From JACCTU01 sp963737405 (GTDB lineage Bacteria; Actinomycetota; Thermoleophilia; Gaiellales; Gaiellaceae), in the NCBI GenBank assembly GCA_963737405.1, contig CAVTSL010000004.1:62001-126000 (forward strand): a stretch of 64,000 nt of DNA, written 5' to 3'. The translations under genes and the position numbers were made by a program. A model generated the notes under the pieces. The model did no database searches, was not told the DNA's origin, and worked only from the letters and a program-made list of their open reading frames with translations. Of this stretch, positions 18,913 through 27,093 are shown piece after piece (the stretch's first letter is position 1; every line of letters begins with the position of its first letter).

Positions 18913-19360
18913 GGAGATCGTCGCGCACCAGCTCGGTCGCGCTCCGCGCGCGTTTCGCGGCGTCGTCGTCCGCTGCCCGTGGGGTCGCCCCGCGATCACG
19001 GAGCAGGACGCCTTCGACGAGAACGGCGAGCCCTTCCCGACGACGTTCTGGATCACGTGCCGGCACCTCGCGGCGCGCATCTCGCGCATCGAGGCGGAGG
19101 GAGGCGTCGAGCGCTGGACACGCACAGCAGCGGAGGACGCCGAGCTCGGCGCGAGCGTCGACGCGGCGCACGACGAGCAGCGGCGGATCCGGCCCGAGCT
19201 CCCCGGCGGGATCGGCGGCGCGACGCGCACGGGGAGCCTCAAGTGCCTGCACGCGCACGCGGCGTTCGCGCTCGCCCGTCCCGGCTACGAGCTCGGCGAC
19301 CGGATCGTCGCTGAGGCCGAGCCGCTCTGGCCGACCGACGGCTGCTGCACGACGATCTAA
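18902..19360 (+). CDS. DUF501 family protein
   Basis: The 152-residue product matches the actinobacterial DUF501 family. It has REIVAHQLGRAPRAFRGVVVRCPWGRPA, PTTFWITCRHL, GSLKCLHAHAAFALA, and Cys pairs including a C-terminal CCTTI. It starts at a GTG that overlaps the previous gene by 11 nt. In actinobacteria this family regularly follows eno and ftsB. Biochemical function is unknown to me. Confidence 0.8.
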   Translation: MDDREIVAHQLGRAPRAFRGVVVRCPWGRPAITEQDAFDENGEPFPTTFWITCRHLAARISRIEAEGGVERWTRTAAEDAELGASVDAAHDEQRRIRPELPGGIGGATRTGSLKCLHAHAAFALARPGYELGDRIVAEAEPLWPTDGCCTTI

Positions 19361-19363
19361 CAT
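19358..19363 (+). promoter_or_regulatory. -10 box TAACAT
   Basis: TAACAT overlaps the stop of the DUF501 gene and ends 9 nt before the ATG at 19373. Confidence 0.35.
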
Positions 19364-19372
19364 CGGGCGCCC

Positions 19373-19681
19373 ATGCCGACCGTCGAGGTGCAGCTGGCAC
19401 GGCGCCAGTGGGAGGAAGGCAGCCGGCGCTTCGACGACGAGTCGAAGGTCGAGCCGCGCCTCCTCGACGCGTTCGAGGTCGTGATCGACGAGCTGCGGAA
19501 GCGCGTCGGCCAGACCTTCTCGCTCGAAGAGCTTTCGCTCGCATACGCCCACGCGGACGACTGGACGCGCCCCGCGGTCGCCGACCGTACGCCGTTTCCC
19601 GGGTGGCCTCGCTCACTCGCGACCGTGCAGGACGCGGCCTTTCATGCGTATTCGCGCGGCGCGAGGGACTACGAGCCGTGA
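19373..19681 (+). CDS. Conserved hypothetical protein, 102 residues
   Basis: A soluble, charged protein (EVQLARRQWEEGSRRF, VVIDELRKRVGQTFSLEELSLAYAHADDW) with no transmembrane segment and no motif I can assign. It has its own -10-like element and overlaps the next gene by GTGA, so the two are probably cotranscribed. Codon and base usage match the neighbours. Confidence 0.65.
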   Translation: MPTVEVQLARRQWEEGSRRFDDESKVEPRLLDAFEVVIDELRKRVGQTFSLEELSLAYAHADDWTRPAVADRTPFPGWPRSLATVQDAAFHAYSRGARDYEP

Positions 19682-19872
19682 GCCGGGCGCGCCGGCGCCG
19701 TTCGACCCGGGGCGGCACCGCGGTCCGCGTGCTCGTCGTCCTGGCGGCGTTCGTGATCGGCATCGCCGTCGGCGCGGCGCTCGACAACGGGCCCGATCCG
19801 GGCACGACGACCTTCGACCGGACTTTGCGGATCGTCACGCGTCGACGCGTCGACCGCGGTAGGCCGTGTTAA
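19678..19872 (+). CDS. Small single-pass membrane protein, 64 residues
   Basis: A short Arg-rich N-terminus (SRARRRRSTRGG) precedes one hydrophobic helix (VRVLVVLAAFVIGIAVGAAL) and an outside tail ending in Cys. It overlaps the previous stop by GTGA. No family assignment. Confidence 0.55.
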   Translation: MSRARRRRSTRGGTAVRVLVVLAAFVIGIAVGAALDNGPDPGTTTFDRTLRIVTRRRVDRGRPC

Positions 19873-19889
19873 GAACCGCTAGGTTTGGG

Positions 19890-19895
19890 TAGATT
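19890..19895 (+). promoter_or_regulatory. -10 box TAGATT
   Basis: TAGATT ends 8 nt before the ATG at 19904 in a 31-nt intergenic gap, so the HTH-receiver mRNA is predicted to be leaderless. Confidence 0.45.
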
Positions 19896-19903
19896 CCCGG
19901 CCC

Positions 19904-20503
19904 ATGACGTTTCGCGATCAGCCGGAACCCCGGAGAGCTGCCGGAAGCGAGCCGGACTGGCTCACGCTCGGCCAGGCGGCGAAGTACCTCGGGGTCGCCC
20001 AGAGCACGATCCGCAAGTGGTCCGACCAGGGCCGCGTGCCCGCGTTCTACACGCCGGGAGGGCACCGCCGGTACCGGCGCTCCGATCTCGACCTCTTCCT
20101 CGAGCGGTCCGGGCCGGGCGGTCGTGAACGGGCGGGCCCGACCATCCTGATCGTCGACGACGACGCGGGGACGCGCACGTTCGTCCGCGCGAGCCTCGAG
20201 CTCGAAGGCTTCGACGTGCGCGAGGCGGCGAGCGCGACCGAGGGTCTCGCGGCGCTCGAGGAGGAGGCGCCCGACCTGATCCTGCTCGACGTGATGATGC
20301 CGCAGATGGACGGCTGGGAGATGCTGCGGCGCGTGCAGGAGCAGCACGGCGGCGCGATCCCGGTCGTCATGTTCAGCGGGAAGGTCGAGGACGCCGCGGG
20401 TGAGGCCGCCGAGCGCGGCGCGAGCGGCTTCATCGGCAAGCCGTTCGACCCGCAGCAGCTGATCGACCGCGCGAAGCAGATCCTCGGCGCGCGTCCGGTC
20501 TGA
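19904..20503 (+). CDS. DNA-binding response regulator with N-terminal MerR/BldC-type HTH and C-terminal receiver
   Basis: Residues 19-67 form an excisionase/BldC-like winged HTH (WLTLGQAAKYLGVAQSTIRKW, TPGGHRRYRRSDLDLFL). Residues 80-195 form a CheY-like receiver with acidic pair at 85-87, phospho-acceptor Asp129 (LILLDVMMPQMDGW), Thr/Ser at SGK and Lys179 (GFIGKPF). The domain order is the reverse of the usual receiver-first regulators, and the HTH type is unusual for one. No cognate kinase is adjacent. The stop overlaps the next gene as CTGA. Confidence 0.85.
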   Translation: MTFRDQPEPRRAAGSEPDWLTLGQAAKYLGVAQSTIRKWSDQGRVPAFYTPGGHRRYRRSDLDLFLERSGPGGRERAGPTILIVDDDAGTRTFVRASLELEGFDVREAASATEGLAALEEEAPDLILLDVMMPQMDGWEMLRRVQEQHGGAIPVVMFSGKVEDAAGEAAERGASGFIGKPFDPQQLIDRAKQILGARPV

Positions 20504-21036
20504 TCGGCCTCGACCAGAGCCTCGACCGCTGGGTCGTCGAACACCGGGAAGGCTGGCTCGACCCGATCTTCGTCGGCCTCTCGATCGCCGGCACGCGCGG
20601 GGTCATCTGGCTCGTGATCGCGGCCGTCCTCGCGATCCTGTGGCGACGCCCGCAGGTCTTCGTGCTCGTCGCCGCGACGGCGTTGACGATGAGCCTGCTG
20701 AACACCGTCGTGAAGTACGCGGTGCAGCGCGACCGCCCGCCGACGGTCATCCTCGACCCGGAGCCGCTGATGGAGGTGCCGACGACGTCGTCGTTTCCCT
20801 CCGGCCACACGTCGACGAGCTTCGCGTGCGCGCTCGTCATCTCGAGCCTGGCGCCGCGGCTGACCGTCCCCGTCTTCGTCCTCGCCGCGCTGATCGGGTT
20901 CTCACGGATCTACGTGGGCGTGCACTACCCGCTCGACGTCGTCGCCGGGGCGATCTTCGGCCTGCTCGTCGCTAAAGCTCTTCTGTTGCTTCGAGAAGCC
21001 CTGCAACGATCACGCCGATCGCGGCCAGCAGGCTGA
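20500..21036 (+). CDS. PAP2-superfamily phosphatase, probable CTG start
   Basis: A membrane phosphatase of the PgpB/undecaprenyl-diphosphatase type. Its signatures are KYAVQRDRPP, the SGHTS of FPSGHTSTSFA, and SRIYVGVHYPLDVVAG, with about four or five hydrophobic helices. The conserved N-terminus IGLDQSLDRWVVEHREGW is read from a CTG at 20500 that overlaps the upstream TGA. The first standard start in frame (GTG near 20609) would delete the first helix and this block. The 3' end overlaps a convergent gene. Confidence 0.8.
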   Translation: MIGLDQSLDRWVVEHREGWLDPIFVGLSIAGTRGVIWLVIAAVLAILWRRPQVFVLVAATALTMSLLNTVVKYAVQRDRPPTVILDPEPLMEVPTTSSFPSGHTSTSFACALVISSLAPRLTVPVFVLAALIGFSRIYVGVHYPLDVVAGAIFGLLVAKALLLLREALQRSRRSRPAG

Positions 21037-21466
21037 TCCAGATCCCGATCCCGCGCCCCGTGAAGGGGAAGAACTCGTCGGGGACCGAGATGATGCGGAT
21101 CAGGACGAGCGTCGTCGCGAGCGCGCCGAGCGCGATCAGGATCAGGCTCTCGGGGATCGCCGCCGGGAGCTCGTACCCGGCTTCGCGGAGCGCCCAGAGG
21201 GCGAGCACGGCGAGGCCGAGGAAGAAGACGAGCTTCCCGATCAGGCCGACGTGCCAGCCGATCACCGCGATCGTCGGGCCGTCGTCGGAGCCGGAGTACC
21301 AGGCCATGAAGGCCGAGAGGGCGAGGACGAGGCCCGCCCAGCGGGCCAGCCGCTCGCCGAGGAGCCAGTAGCCTCCCCCGGTTCGGGTGAGGGGCCCCGG
21401 CCGGATCATGCGGCGGCGCGGGGGATTGACGGGCTCGGGCGTGGGATACGACTCAGGTGTCTGCAC
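20972..21466 (-). CDS. Integral membrane protein of unknown function
   Basis: The sequence from the likely GTG at 21466 (VQTPESYPTPEPVNPP) has a short proline-rich cytoplasmic start and then four hydrophobic stretches: WAGLVLALSAFMAW, LIGKLVFFLGLAVLALW, LILIALGALATTLVLI and IGIWISLLAAIGVIVAGLLEA. An alternative ATG lies at 21410. It converges on the PAP2 gene with a 65-nt overlap. No family recognised. Confidence 0.6.
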   Translation of the reverse strand: MQTPESYPTPEPVNPPRRRMIRPGPLTRTGGGYWLLGERLARWAGLVLALSAFMAWYSGSDDGPTIAVIGWHVGLIGKLVFFLGLAVLALWALREAGYELPAAIPESLILIALGALATTLVLIRIISVPDEFFPFTGRGIGIWISLLAAIGVIVAGLLEATEEL

Positions 21467-21527
21467 GCGGTGGAGTATCGAGGACCACCGCGGTAAAGTC
21501 ACTTCTCCACCACCGCAGGGGGTCCTG

Positions 21528-21743
21528 ATGAACCAGGTCGGCAAGGGGTCTGCCGAACGGCCGCTCGACGGGTACGTCGAGTTTCTCGCCAGCGGCCAGC
21601 GTGCAAAGGGTGAGTTCCACTGCTCGGATTGCGGCTACGGCGTGACCGTCTTCACGGTGCTGCCGCAGTGCCCGATGTGCGCCGGCAAGGCGTGGGAGCA
21701 GTCGGCCTGGAGCCCGTTCTCACGGGCGATCGAGCGCGCGTAG
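21528..21743 (+). CDS. Small zinc-ribbon protein, 71 residues
   Basis: The C-terminal half holds two CxxC knuckles (CSDCGYGVTVFTVLPQCPMC), a rubredoxin-like zinc ribbon. The N-terminus is short and polar. The ATG is preceded by a purine-rich RBS (caggggg), and a TAAAGT -10-like box lies at 21494-21499. Function unknown; a nucleic-acid or protein adaptor is only a guess. It is followed by a 163-bp palindromic element. Confidence 0.65.
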   Translation: MNQVGKGSAERPLDGYVEFLASGQRAKGEFHCSDCGYGVTVFTVLPQCPMCAGKAWEQSAWSPFSRAIERA

Positions 21744-21745
21744 CA

Positions 21746-21908
21746 GGAGGGCTTGGCGAAACCGGCACTGTGCCGCCGGGCCGCGCTGGGCGGCGCGATG
21801 CGGCGTCCTCGGTCGCGCCCGTATCCAGTGGATACGAACGCTCCCTGCGTCCTTGCCTCGCACCACCCATCGCGCCCCGGCAACGAGGCAGGTTCCGCCA
21901 AGCCCTCC
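21746..21908. repeat. 163-bp imperfect palindrome in an intergenic gap
   Basis: The ends 21746-21763 (ggagggcttggcgaaacc) and 21891-21908 (ggttccgccaagccctcc) are inverted repeats matching at 17 of 18 positions. Further in, the arms keep pairing (ccgggccgcgctgggcgg against the reverse complement of the 3' arm, about 18 of 22), and the centre is the hairpin gtatcc-agt-ggatac (21821-21835). It fills the whole gap between two convergent genes, so it could be a bidirectional terminator, a small non-autonomous element or a structured RNA. No coding potential is seen. Confidence 0.65.
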
Positions 21909-21912
21909 TCGA

Positions 21913-22149
21913 TCACAAACCGAACAGCCGCTCGATCTCGTTCCAGACCGTCAGCGTGAGGAAGAGCACCGCGCTCGTGAGCAGGACGACCACGAGCCAG
22001 AACCGCAAGCGCGCGAGTCGCCGTTCCTGGTCGCGCCGCTCGCGCGCGTACCGCTTTGCACGCTCCAGACGGTAGGCGCGCGCCACCGCCGAGCGATCGA
22101 CGGGGGAAGCCTGCCGCTGGCGCCTCTGCCTCCGCGCCGGCTGGGCCAT
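21913..22149 (-). CDS. Small basic single-pass membrane protein, 78 residues
   Basis: Very Arg-rich N-terminal half (AQPARRQRRQRQASP, RAYRLERAKRYARERRDQERR) followed by one helix (FWLVVVLLTSAVLFLTLTVW). The pattern resembles cytosolic coiled-coil anchored proteins near cell-division genes, but I cannot assign a family. A TAGACT -10 box ends 8 nt before the ATG. Confidence 0.6.
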   Translation of the reverse strand: MAQPARRQRRQRQASPVDRSAVARAYRLERAKRYARERRDQERRLARLRFWLVVVLLTSAVLFLTLTVWNEIERLFGL

Positions 22150-22157
22150 AGGGCGGG

Positions 22158-22163
22158 AGTCTA
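22158..22163 (-). promoter_or_regulatory. -10 box TAGACT, minus strand
   Basis: Read on the minus strand it ends 8 nt before the ATG at 22149. It is embedded in the palindrome gtctagac and lies in the divergent gap to the phosphatase gene. Confidence 0.45.
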
Positions 22164-22202
22164 GACGGCGGTCCGCCGAGGCATACTCATGGCGAGCCGG
22201 GA

Positions 22203-24887
22203 ATGGCGGTTCAGCCTGATCGGAGAGAGCGGGCCGCGCTCGATCCCCGAGCGCTCGACGCGCTCGCGGACGCCGGTCGGGCCGCCGCGCGCGGCGGCCG
22301 CCTGACCGAGGTGCTCCAGGGCGCGGTCGAGGCGGCAGCGGCGCTGACCGGCGCGGAGGTCGTGCTCGTTCGGGTGGCCGACGCCGAGCGCGGCGACCTG
22401 GAGGTACGGGCCGTCGCGGCGTCCTCGGCGGCGCTCGCCGTTCAGCTCGAGGGGACGCGGGTGCCGCTCGGCGAGCTGCCCCGCGACGAGAGCGGGCTCG
22501 AAGACGCCCCGCGCGCGCTCGCCGAGCTCGCGCACGAGCTCGGCATCGAGGCGGCGTTCGTGCTGCCGGTCGTCGTCGGCGACGAGGTGCTCGGGAGCCT
22601 CGAGCTCCTGCACGGCGTCGCGTTCGACGACGGCGCAGTCGCGGCGGCGAGGTTCGCGGCCGCCCAGGTCGCGCTGGCGATCCGGGCATACGCAAGCTCG
22701 ACGAAGCAGCAGCTGGACGCACGCGACGATGTCCTCCGAGCGGCCGGGGACGCGCTCGCGGCCGGCGCGGATGCCGGCCACGCCGAGAGCCGCGTGCTGC
22801 GGCTCGGGCTCGAGCTGACCGGCGCCGAGGGTGCCGTCCTCTGGTGGCTGACGGGCGACGGCGAGGCCGAGCGCGGGCCTGCGGTGGGGCGTGCGGACGA
22901 CCTGCTCGAGGCGCCCGAGACGGGGGTCGCCGAAACGGAGGGCAGGGTCTCGGTCACGAACAGCCTCGGCGAGCCGGCCTTCGGTCTCTTCCAGCTCGTC
23001 TTTCCTCCCGGCGTCACGCCGGCCTCCCACCTCGTCGGCCTGCTCGGGCAGTTCGCCGTGCGTGCGGCGCAGCCGCTCCGTGCCGCCGAGCGCGCCAGGG
23101 TTCTCGGCTCCGAGCTCGAGCAGACGCGCGCGTTGCTCGCGGTCGTCGCGCAGGCGAACCGCGAGCTCTCGCTCTCGCACGCGCTCCACACCGCCGTCGA
23201 GCGCGTCTCCGAGCTCGTCGGAGTGACCCGGCTCGCGGTCTACCTCCTCGAGGACGGCAAGCTTGCGGCCGCCGCGGAGCGCGGGCTCGCCGGGCCGCAC
23301 GTGCGGGTCGCCGAGGAGCTGCTGACGCTCTCGACGGGCCCCTTCCGGGCGCGCGGCTTCGTCTCGGTCGACGACGTGTCGATCGACCGCGGCCTCGCTC
23401 CCGTCGCCGACGCGCTCGCGGAGGCGGGCATCGAGGCGGCGATCGCGCTGCCGCTCGTCGTGGGCGACGACACGATCGGCCTGCTCGGGGTCTATCCCGA
23501 TCGAGGCCGCCCGCTCACGACGAACGAGTCGGAGCTGCTCGGCGCGCTCGCCGGACAGCTCGCGGTCTCGGTCCAGAACGCGAGGCTGCACGAGCGGGCG
23601 ACGCGGCTCGGCGCGGAGCTCGAGGCGGCGCTCGGGGCGGAGCGTGCCTCCGCGCGCCAGCTCGGCGCGCAGTACGAGATCTCGAAGGCGTTCTCGGAGA
23701 GCCTGCGCCTCGACGTGACGCTGGACGCGGTCGCTCGCACGATGGTCGAGCTGCTCGACGTCGACGCGGCCGTGCTTCGGATGCCGGACGCGCGCCGCGA
23801 GCAGCTGCTCCCGCTCGCCCTGCACGTCGCCGAGGACCGGCTGCTCGCGCCCATTCGCTCGATCCTCTTCCGACCACAGCCGCTCGCGGTGGACGCGATC
23901 CGCCGGCTGTTCCAGGGTGGCGGGCCGATCGTGCTCGACGCCGAGACGGCGCAGGCGCTCGGCGGCTCGCACGCGCTGCTCGTGCCGTTCCTCGAGAAGG
24001 GCTCGACCGCCGCGATCGTCCCGATCGCGACTCCGGCCGAGGTGCTCGGCTCGCTCACGCTGCTCTCGCTCGGCCCCGACCGGCCGGTCGACCGCGAGAC
24101 GATCGAGTCGGCGCTCTCGATCAGCGGCCAGGCCGCGCTCGCGATCGACAACGCGCGTCTCTACCAGCAGCAGAAGGACTTCGCGGACTCGATGCGCCGT
24201 TCGCTGCTCCCGCACGTTCGGCCCGACGTCCCGGGGCTCGACATCGGCGAGGTGTACGCCGCCTCGGCGCACCTCGAGCTCGGCGGCGACCTGTACGACT
24301 ACTTCGCGCTCGAGGACGGCCGGCTCGCGGTGGTGCTCGGCGACGTCACGGGGCACGGCGTCGACGCGGCGGCCGACATGGCGATGGCGAAGTTCGTCTT
24401 CCGATCGCTCGTGCGCGAGCATCCGCTGCCCGCCGACTTCCTCGCCTATGCGAACGACGTCGTCGTCGGCGAGATCGCCGCGGGGAAGTTCATCACGATG
24501 CTCTACCTGCTCATCGAGCCCGGTCGCGGCGAGGTCGCCGTCGCGTCCGCGGGACATCCGCCGCCGCGGCTCGTCGGAGCCGACGGCACGGTCTCCGGCG
24601 TCGAGGCGCGCGGGCTCGCGCTCGGAGTCGACGAGGGCATGACGTACGAGGAGGTGCGCGTGGAGCTCGAGCCGGGCGGCTCCGTCGTCCTCTACACCGA
24701 CGGGGTGATCGAGGCGCGCCGCGGCGACGAGCTCTACGGCGTCCCGCGGCTCGACGCGCTGCTCTCGCGACGGCACGCGATTCGTGCGGAGGACATCGCG
24801 GCGTCGGTGATCCAGTCGGCGCGCAACTTCACCGGCGGCGAGCTGTTCGACGACTGCGCCGTCGTCGTCCTGAAGCGCAGGCCATGA
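22203..24887 (+). CDS. PP2C-type (SpoIIE/RsbU) serine phosphatase with four GAF domains
   Basis: The 894-residue soluble protein has four successive GAF-like modules (about 30-165, 175-300, 305-455 and 485-650). They are followed by a SpoIIE phosphatase domain with the metal ligands of GGDLYDYF, GDVTGHGVDAAADMAM, SAGHPPPRL, YTDGVIEAR and the final DDCAVVVLK. Such proteins dephosphorylate anti-sigma-factor antagonists in response to small-molecule, light or redox cues. No partner switch genes are adjacent, so its target is unknown. The stop overlaps the next gene (ATGA). Confidence 0.88.
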   Translation: MAVQPDRRERAALDPRALDALADAGRAAARGGRLTEVLQGAVEAAAALTGAEVVLVRVADAERGDLEVRAVAASSAALAVQLEGTRVPLGELPRDESGLEDAPRALAELAHELGIEAAFVLPVVVGDEVLGSLELLHGVAFDDGAVAAARFAAAQVALAIRAYASSTKQQLDARDDVLRAAGDALAAGADAGHAESRVLRLGLELTGAEGAVLWWLTGDGEAERGPAVGRADDLLEAPETGVAETEGRVSVTNSLGEPAFGLFQLVFPPGVTPASHLVGLLGQFAVRAAQPLRAAERARVLGSELEQTRALLAVVAQANRELSLSHALHTAVERVSELVGVTRLAVYLLEDGKLAAAAERGLAGPHVRVAEELLTLSTGPFRARGFVSVDDVSIDRGLAPVADALAEAGIEAAIALPLVVGDDTIGLLGVYPDRGRPLTTNESELLGALAGQLAVSVQNARLHERATRLGAELEAALGAERASARQLGAQYEISKAFSESLRLDVTLDAVARTMVELLDVDAAVLRMPDARREQLLPLALHVAEDRLLAPIRSILFRPQPLAVDAIRRLFQGGGPIVLDAETAQALGGSHALLVPFLEKGSTAAIVPIATPAEVLGSLTLLSLGPDRPVDRETIESALSISGQAALAIDNARLYQQQKDFADSMRRSLLPHVRPDVPGLDIGEVYAASAHLELGGDLYDYFALEDGRLAVVLGDVTGHGVDAAADMAMAKFVFRSLVREHPLPADFLAYANDVVVGEIAAGKFITMLYLLIEPGRGEVAVASAGHPPPRLVGADGTVSGVEARGLALGVDEGMTYEEVRVELEPGGSVVLYTDGVIEARRGDELYGVPRLDALLSRRHAIRAEDIAASVIQSARNFTGGELFDDCAVVVLKRRP

Positions 24888-26386
24888 CCGACCGGCGCTC
24901 GTTGTACGTGCTCGTCTTCCTGGCGGGCGTCGGGACGCTGGCCACGGAGATCTGCGCGTCGCGGCTGCTCGCGCCGTACTACGGCTCGTCGACGATCGTC
25001 TGGTCGAACATCATCGGGCTCACGCTCGCTTCGCTCAGCCTCGGCTACTGGCTCGGCGGGAAGGTCGCGGACCGGAATCCGTCGCCGCGCGTCCTCGGCG
25101 GGCTCGTGTTCCTCGCGTCGCTGCTCGTCGCGCTGATCCCGTTCGTCTCGCGGCCGATCCTCGACGTCGCGGCGAAGGGGCTCGACGAGGTCTCGGCGGG
25201 CGCGGTGATCGGGTCCTTCTTCGCCACGCTGCTCCTCTTCGCGCCGCCGGTGGTCGTGCTCGGGATGGTCGCCCCGTTCGCGATCCGCCTCGCGATCGAC
25301 GACGTCAAGACCGCGGGACAGGTCGCGGGGAGGCTCTACGCGCTCTCGACGCTCGGCTCGCTGCTCGGGACGTTCCTCCCTGCGCTCGTGACGATCCCGC
25401 TGATCGGGACGCAGCGCACGCTTCTCGTGTCGTCGGTGCTCCTCGCTGCCGCCGCGGCCACCCTGCTCGGGCGGCGCTGGCTCGTCGCGACCGTCGCGAT
25501 CGCGGGGCTGCTCGCGGTACCGCCGGGAGCGATCAAGAGCGGGAACGGCGACGTGCTCTTCGAGGTCGAGTCCCCGTATCAGTTCGTGCAGGTGGTCGAG
25601 CGCGGCGGCGTGCGCCGGCTGTACCTCAACGAGGGCGTCGCGGTGCACTCGCTGTGGCGCCCGGACACGGTGCTGACGGGCGGCGTGTGGGACGCGTTCC
25701 TCGCGGTGCCGGCGTATCTGCCTCACGGTCCACGTCGCGTCGCGATCCTCGGCAACGCGGGGGGGACCGTGGCGCGCGCCTTCGGCGTCTTCTGGCCGCG
25801 CGCGGAGATCGACGGGGTCGAGATCGACCCTGCCGTGAGCGAGGCGGGACGGCGCTACCTCGGGATGTCCGACAACCCGCGCCTGCACGTGCACGACGCA
25901 GACGCGCGTCCGTTCCTCCGCCGGACCGACCGGCGCTACGACCTGATCGTCGTCGACGCGTACCACCAGCCGTACGTGCCGTTCTACCTCGCGACGCGCG
26001 AGTTCTTCCGGCTCGTGCGCGAGCACCTCGCTCCCGGTGGGATCGTCGCGCTCAACGTCGCGACGATCCCCGGCGACAACCGGCTCGAGCGCGGGCTCGT
26101 GGGGACGCTCGCGACCGAGTTCCCGATCGTCAAGTCGTGGCCCGCCCTTCGCTTCAACCACATCGTGCTCGGCTTCACGGCACCGCCGTCGACGTTTGCG
26201 TACCCGAAGCGCCTCGCGCCGCTCGTCGGGCTGATGACGCGTCAGCTCGGTCCGGCACTGCACGCGTCCGACGACCCGTGGACCGACGATCGAGCTCCCG
26301 TCGAGTGGGTGACGGACCGGATGATCCTCACGTACGCGGCGGAGGGCGGCCGGCTCGACGAGGACCAGCTGCCGACGGCGCCGTGA
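24884..26386 (+). CDS. Membrane protein with C-terminal spermidine-synthase-like domain
   Basis: Residues 1-210 hold about six or seven hydrophobic helices starting VLVFLAGVGTLATEICASRLLAPYYGSS, the hallmark of fused spermidine-synthase membrane proteins. Residues 230-480 are a Rossmann methyltransferase-like domain (RRVAILGNAGGTVARAF, DGVEIDPAVSEAGRRY, DLIVVDAYHQPYVPF). The aminopropyltransferase Asp region is DAYHQP. The true substrate is uncertain; many relatives are not proven spermidine synthases. Confidence 0.75.
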   Translation: MTDRRSLYVLVFLAGVGTLATEICASRLLAPYYGSSTIVWSNIIGLTLASLSLGYWLGGKVADRNPSPRVLGGLVFLASLLVALIPFVSRPILDVAAKGLDEVSAGAVIGSFFATLLLFAPPVVVLGMVAPFAIRLAIDDVKTAGQVAGRLYALSTLGSLLGTFLPALVTIPLIGTQRTLLVSSVLLAAAAATLLGRRWLVATVAIAGLLAVPPGAIKSGNGDVLFEVESPYQFVQVVERGGVRRLYLNEGVAVHSLWRPDTVLTGGVWDAFLAVPAYLPHGPRRVAILGNAGGTVARAFGVFWPRAEIDGVEIDPAVSEAGRRYLGMSDNPRLHVHDADARPFLRRTDRRYDLIVVDAYHQPYVPFYLATREFFRLVREHLAPGGIVALNVATIPGDNRLERGLVGTLATEFPIVKSWPALRFNHIVLGFTAPPSTFAYPKRLAPLVGLMTRQLGPALHASDDPWTDDRAPVEWVTDRMILTYAAEGGRLDEDQLPTAP

Positions 26387-27093
26387 GGGTGCTCCGCGGC
26401 GACGGGCCGCCGATCAAGATCGGCCACCGCGGCGCGGCGGCGATCGCGCCCGAGAACACGCTCGAGGCGCTGCGCGCCGGAATCGCGGAGCGCTGCGAGT
26501 ACATCGAGTTCGACGTCCTCGCCGACGCGAGCGGCGAGCTCGTGCTCGCGCACTCGCGTCACGAGGTTCCGAGGACGCGGGCGACGTTCGACGACGCGCT
26601 CGAGCTGCTCGCGGGAGCAGGCGTCGGCGCTCACGTCGACCTGAAGGAGCGCGGGCTCGAGGAGCGCATCGCGGCGGCGCTCCGGGACCATGGCCTGCTC
26701 GAGCGCTCGCTCGTGAGCTCCCTGGACTGGAGCGCGCTCCGCGACCTCCGCCGGCACGAGCCGTCGCTCCGGGTCGGGCTCTCGTACCCGGAGGACCGCT
26801 ACGGCCTCTCCGGCCGGAGGACGTTCACGCCGCTGCTCGCCGCCGGGCTCGGCGCGATGAAGCGTGCGCTCCCGCGGCTCGTCGGTCGCTGGCTCGACCG
26901 AGCGCAGGCGTCGGCGGCCGTGGTCCACCGCCAGCTCGTCACACCTGCGCTGATCAGCACGTGCCACGCGCGCTCGACCGCCGTCTGGGCGTGGACCGTG
27001 AACGACGAAGCCGAGGCCGCGCGGCTGGTCGATTGGGGCGCCGACGCTATCATCACCGACGATCCGCGAATCCTCGGTCGAAGCCTCTCGTGA
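26383..27093 (+). CDS. Glycerophosphodiester phosphodiesterase family protein
   Basis: The 236-residue TIM-barrel protein has the catalytic IGHRGAAAIAPENTLEALRAG, the metal-binding YIEFDVLADASGELVLAHS and the C-terminal VWAWTVNDEAEAARLVDWGADAIITDDP. It lacks a signal peptide, so it should act in the cytoplasm on glycerophosphodiesters. The insertion after the metal site is short compared with UgpQ. GTG start overlaps the upstream stop. Confidence 0.88.
   Translation: MRVLRGDGPPIKIGHRGAAAIAPENTLEALRAGIAERCEYIEFDVLADASGELVLAHSRHEVPRTRATFDDALELLAGAGVGAHVDLKERGLEERIAAALRDHGLLERSLVSSLDWSALRDLRRHEPSLRVGLSYPEDRYGLSGRRTFTPLLAAGLGAMKRALPRLVGRWLDRAQASAAVVHRQLVTPALISTCHARSTAVWAWTVNDEAEAARLVDWGADAIITDDPRILGRSLS

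Noticed and set aside
22190..22202. ATG 22190 as start of the phosphatase
   Set aside because: It is in a different frame from the GAF/PP2C reading frame, which starts at ATG 22203.
22161..24776. 870-codon minus-strand frame opposite the PP2C phosphatase
   Set aside because: No recognisable domain; antisense image of a GC-rich gene with clear plus-strand domains.
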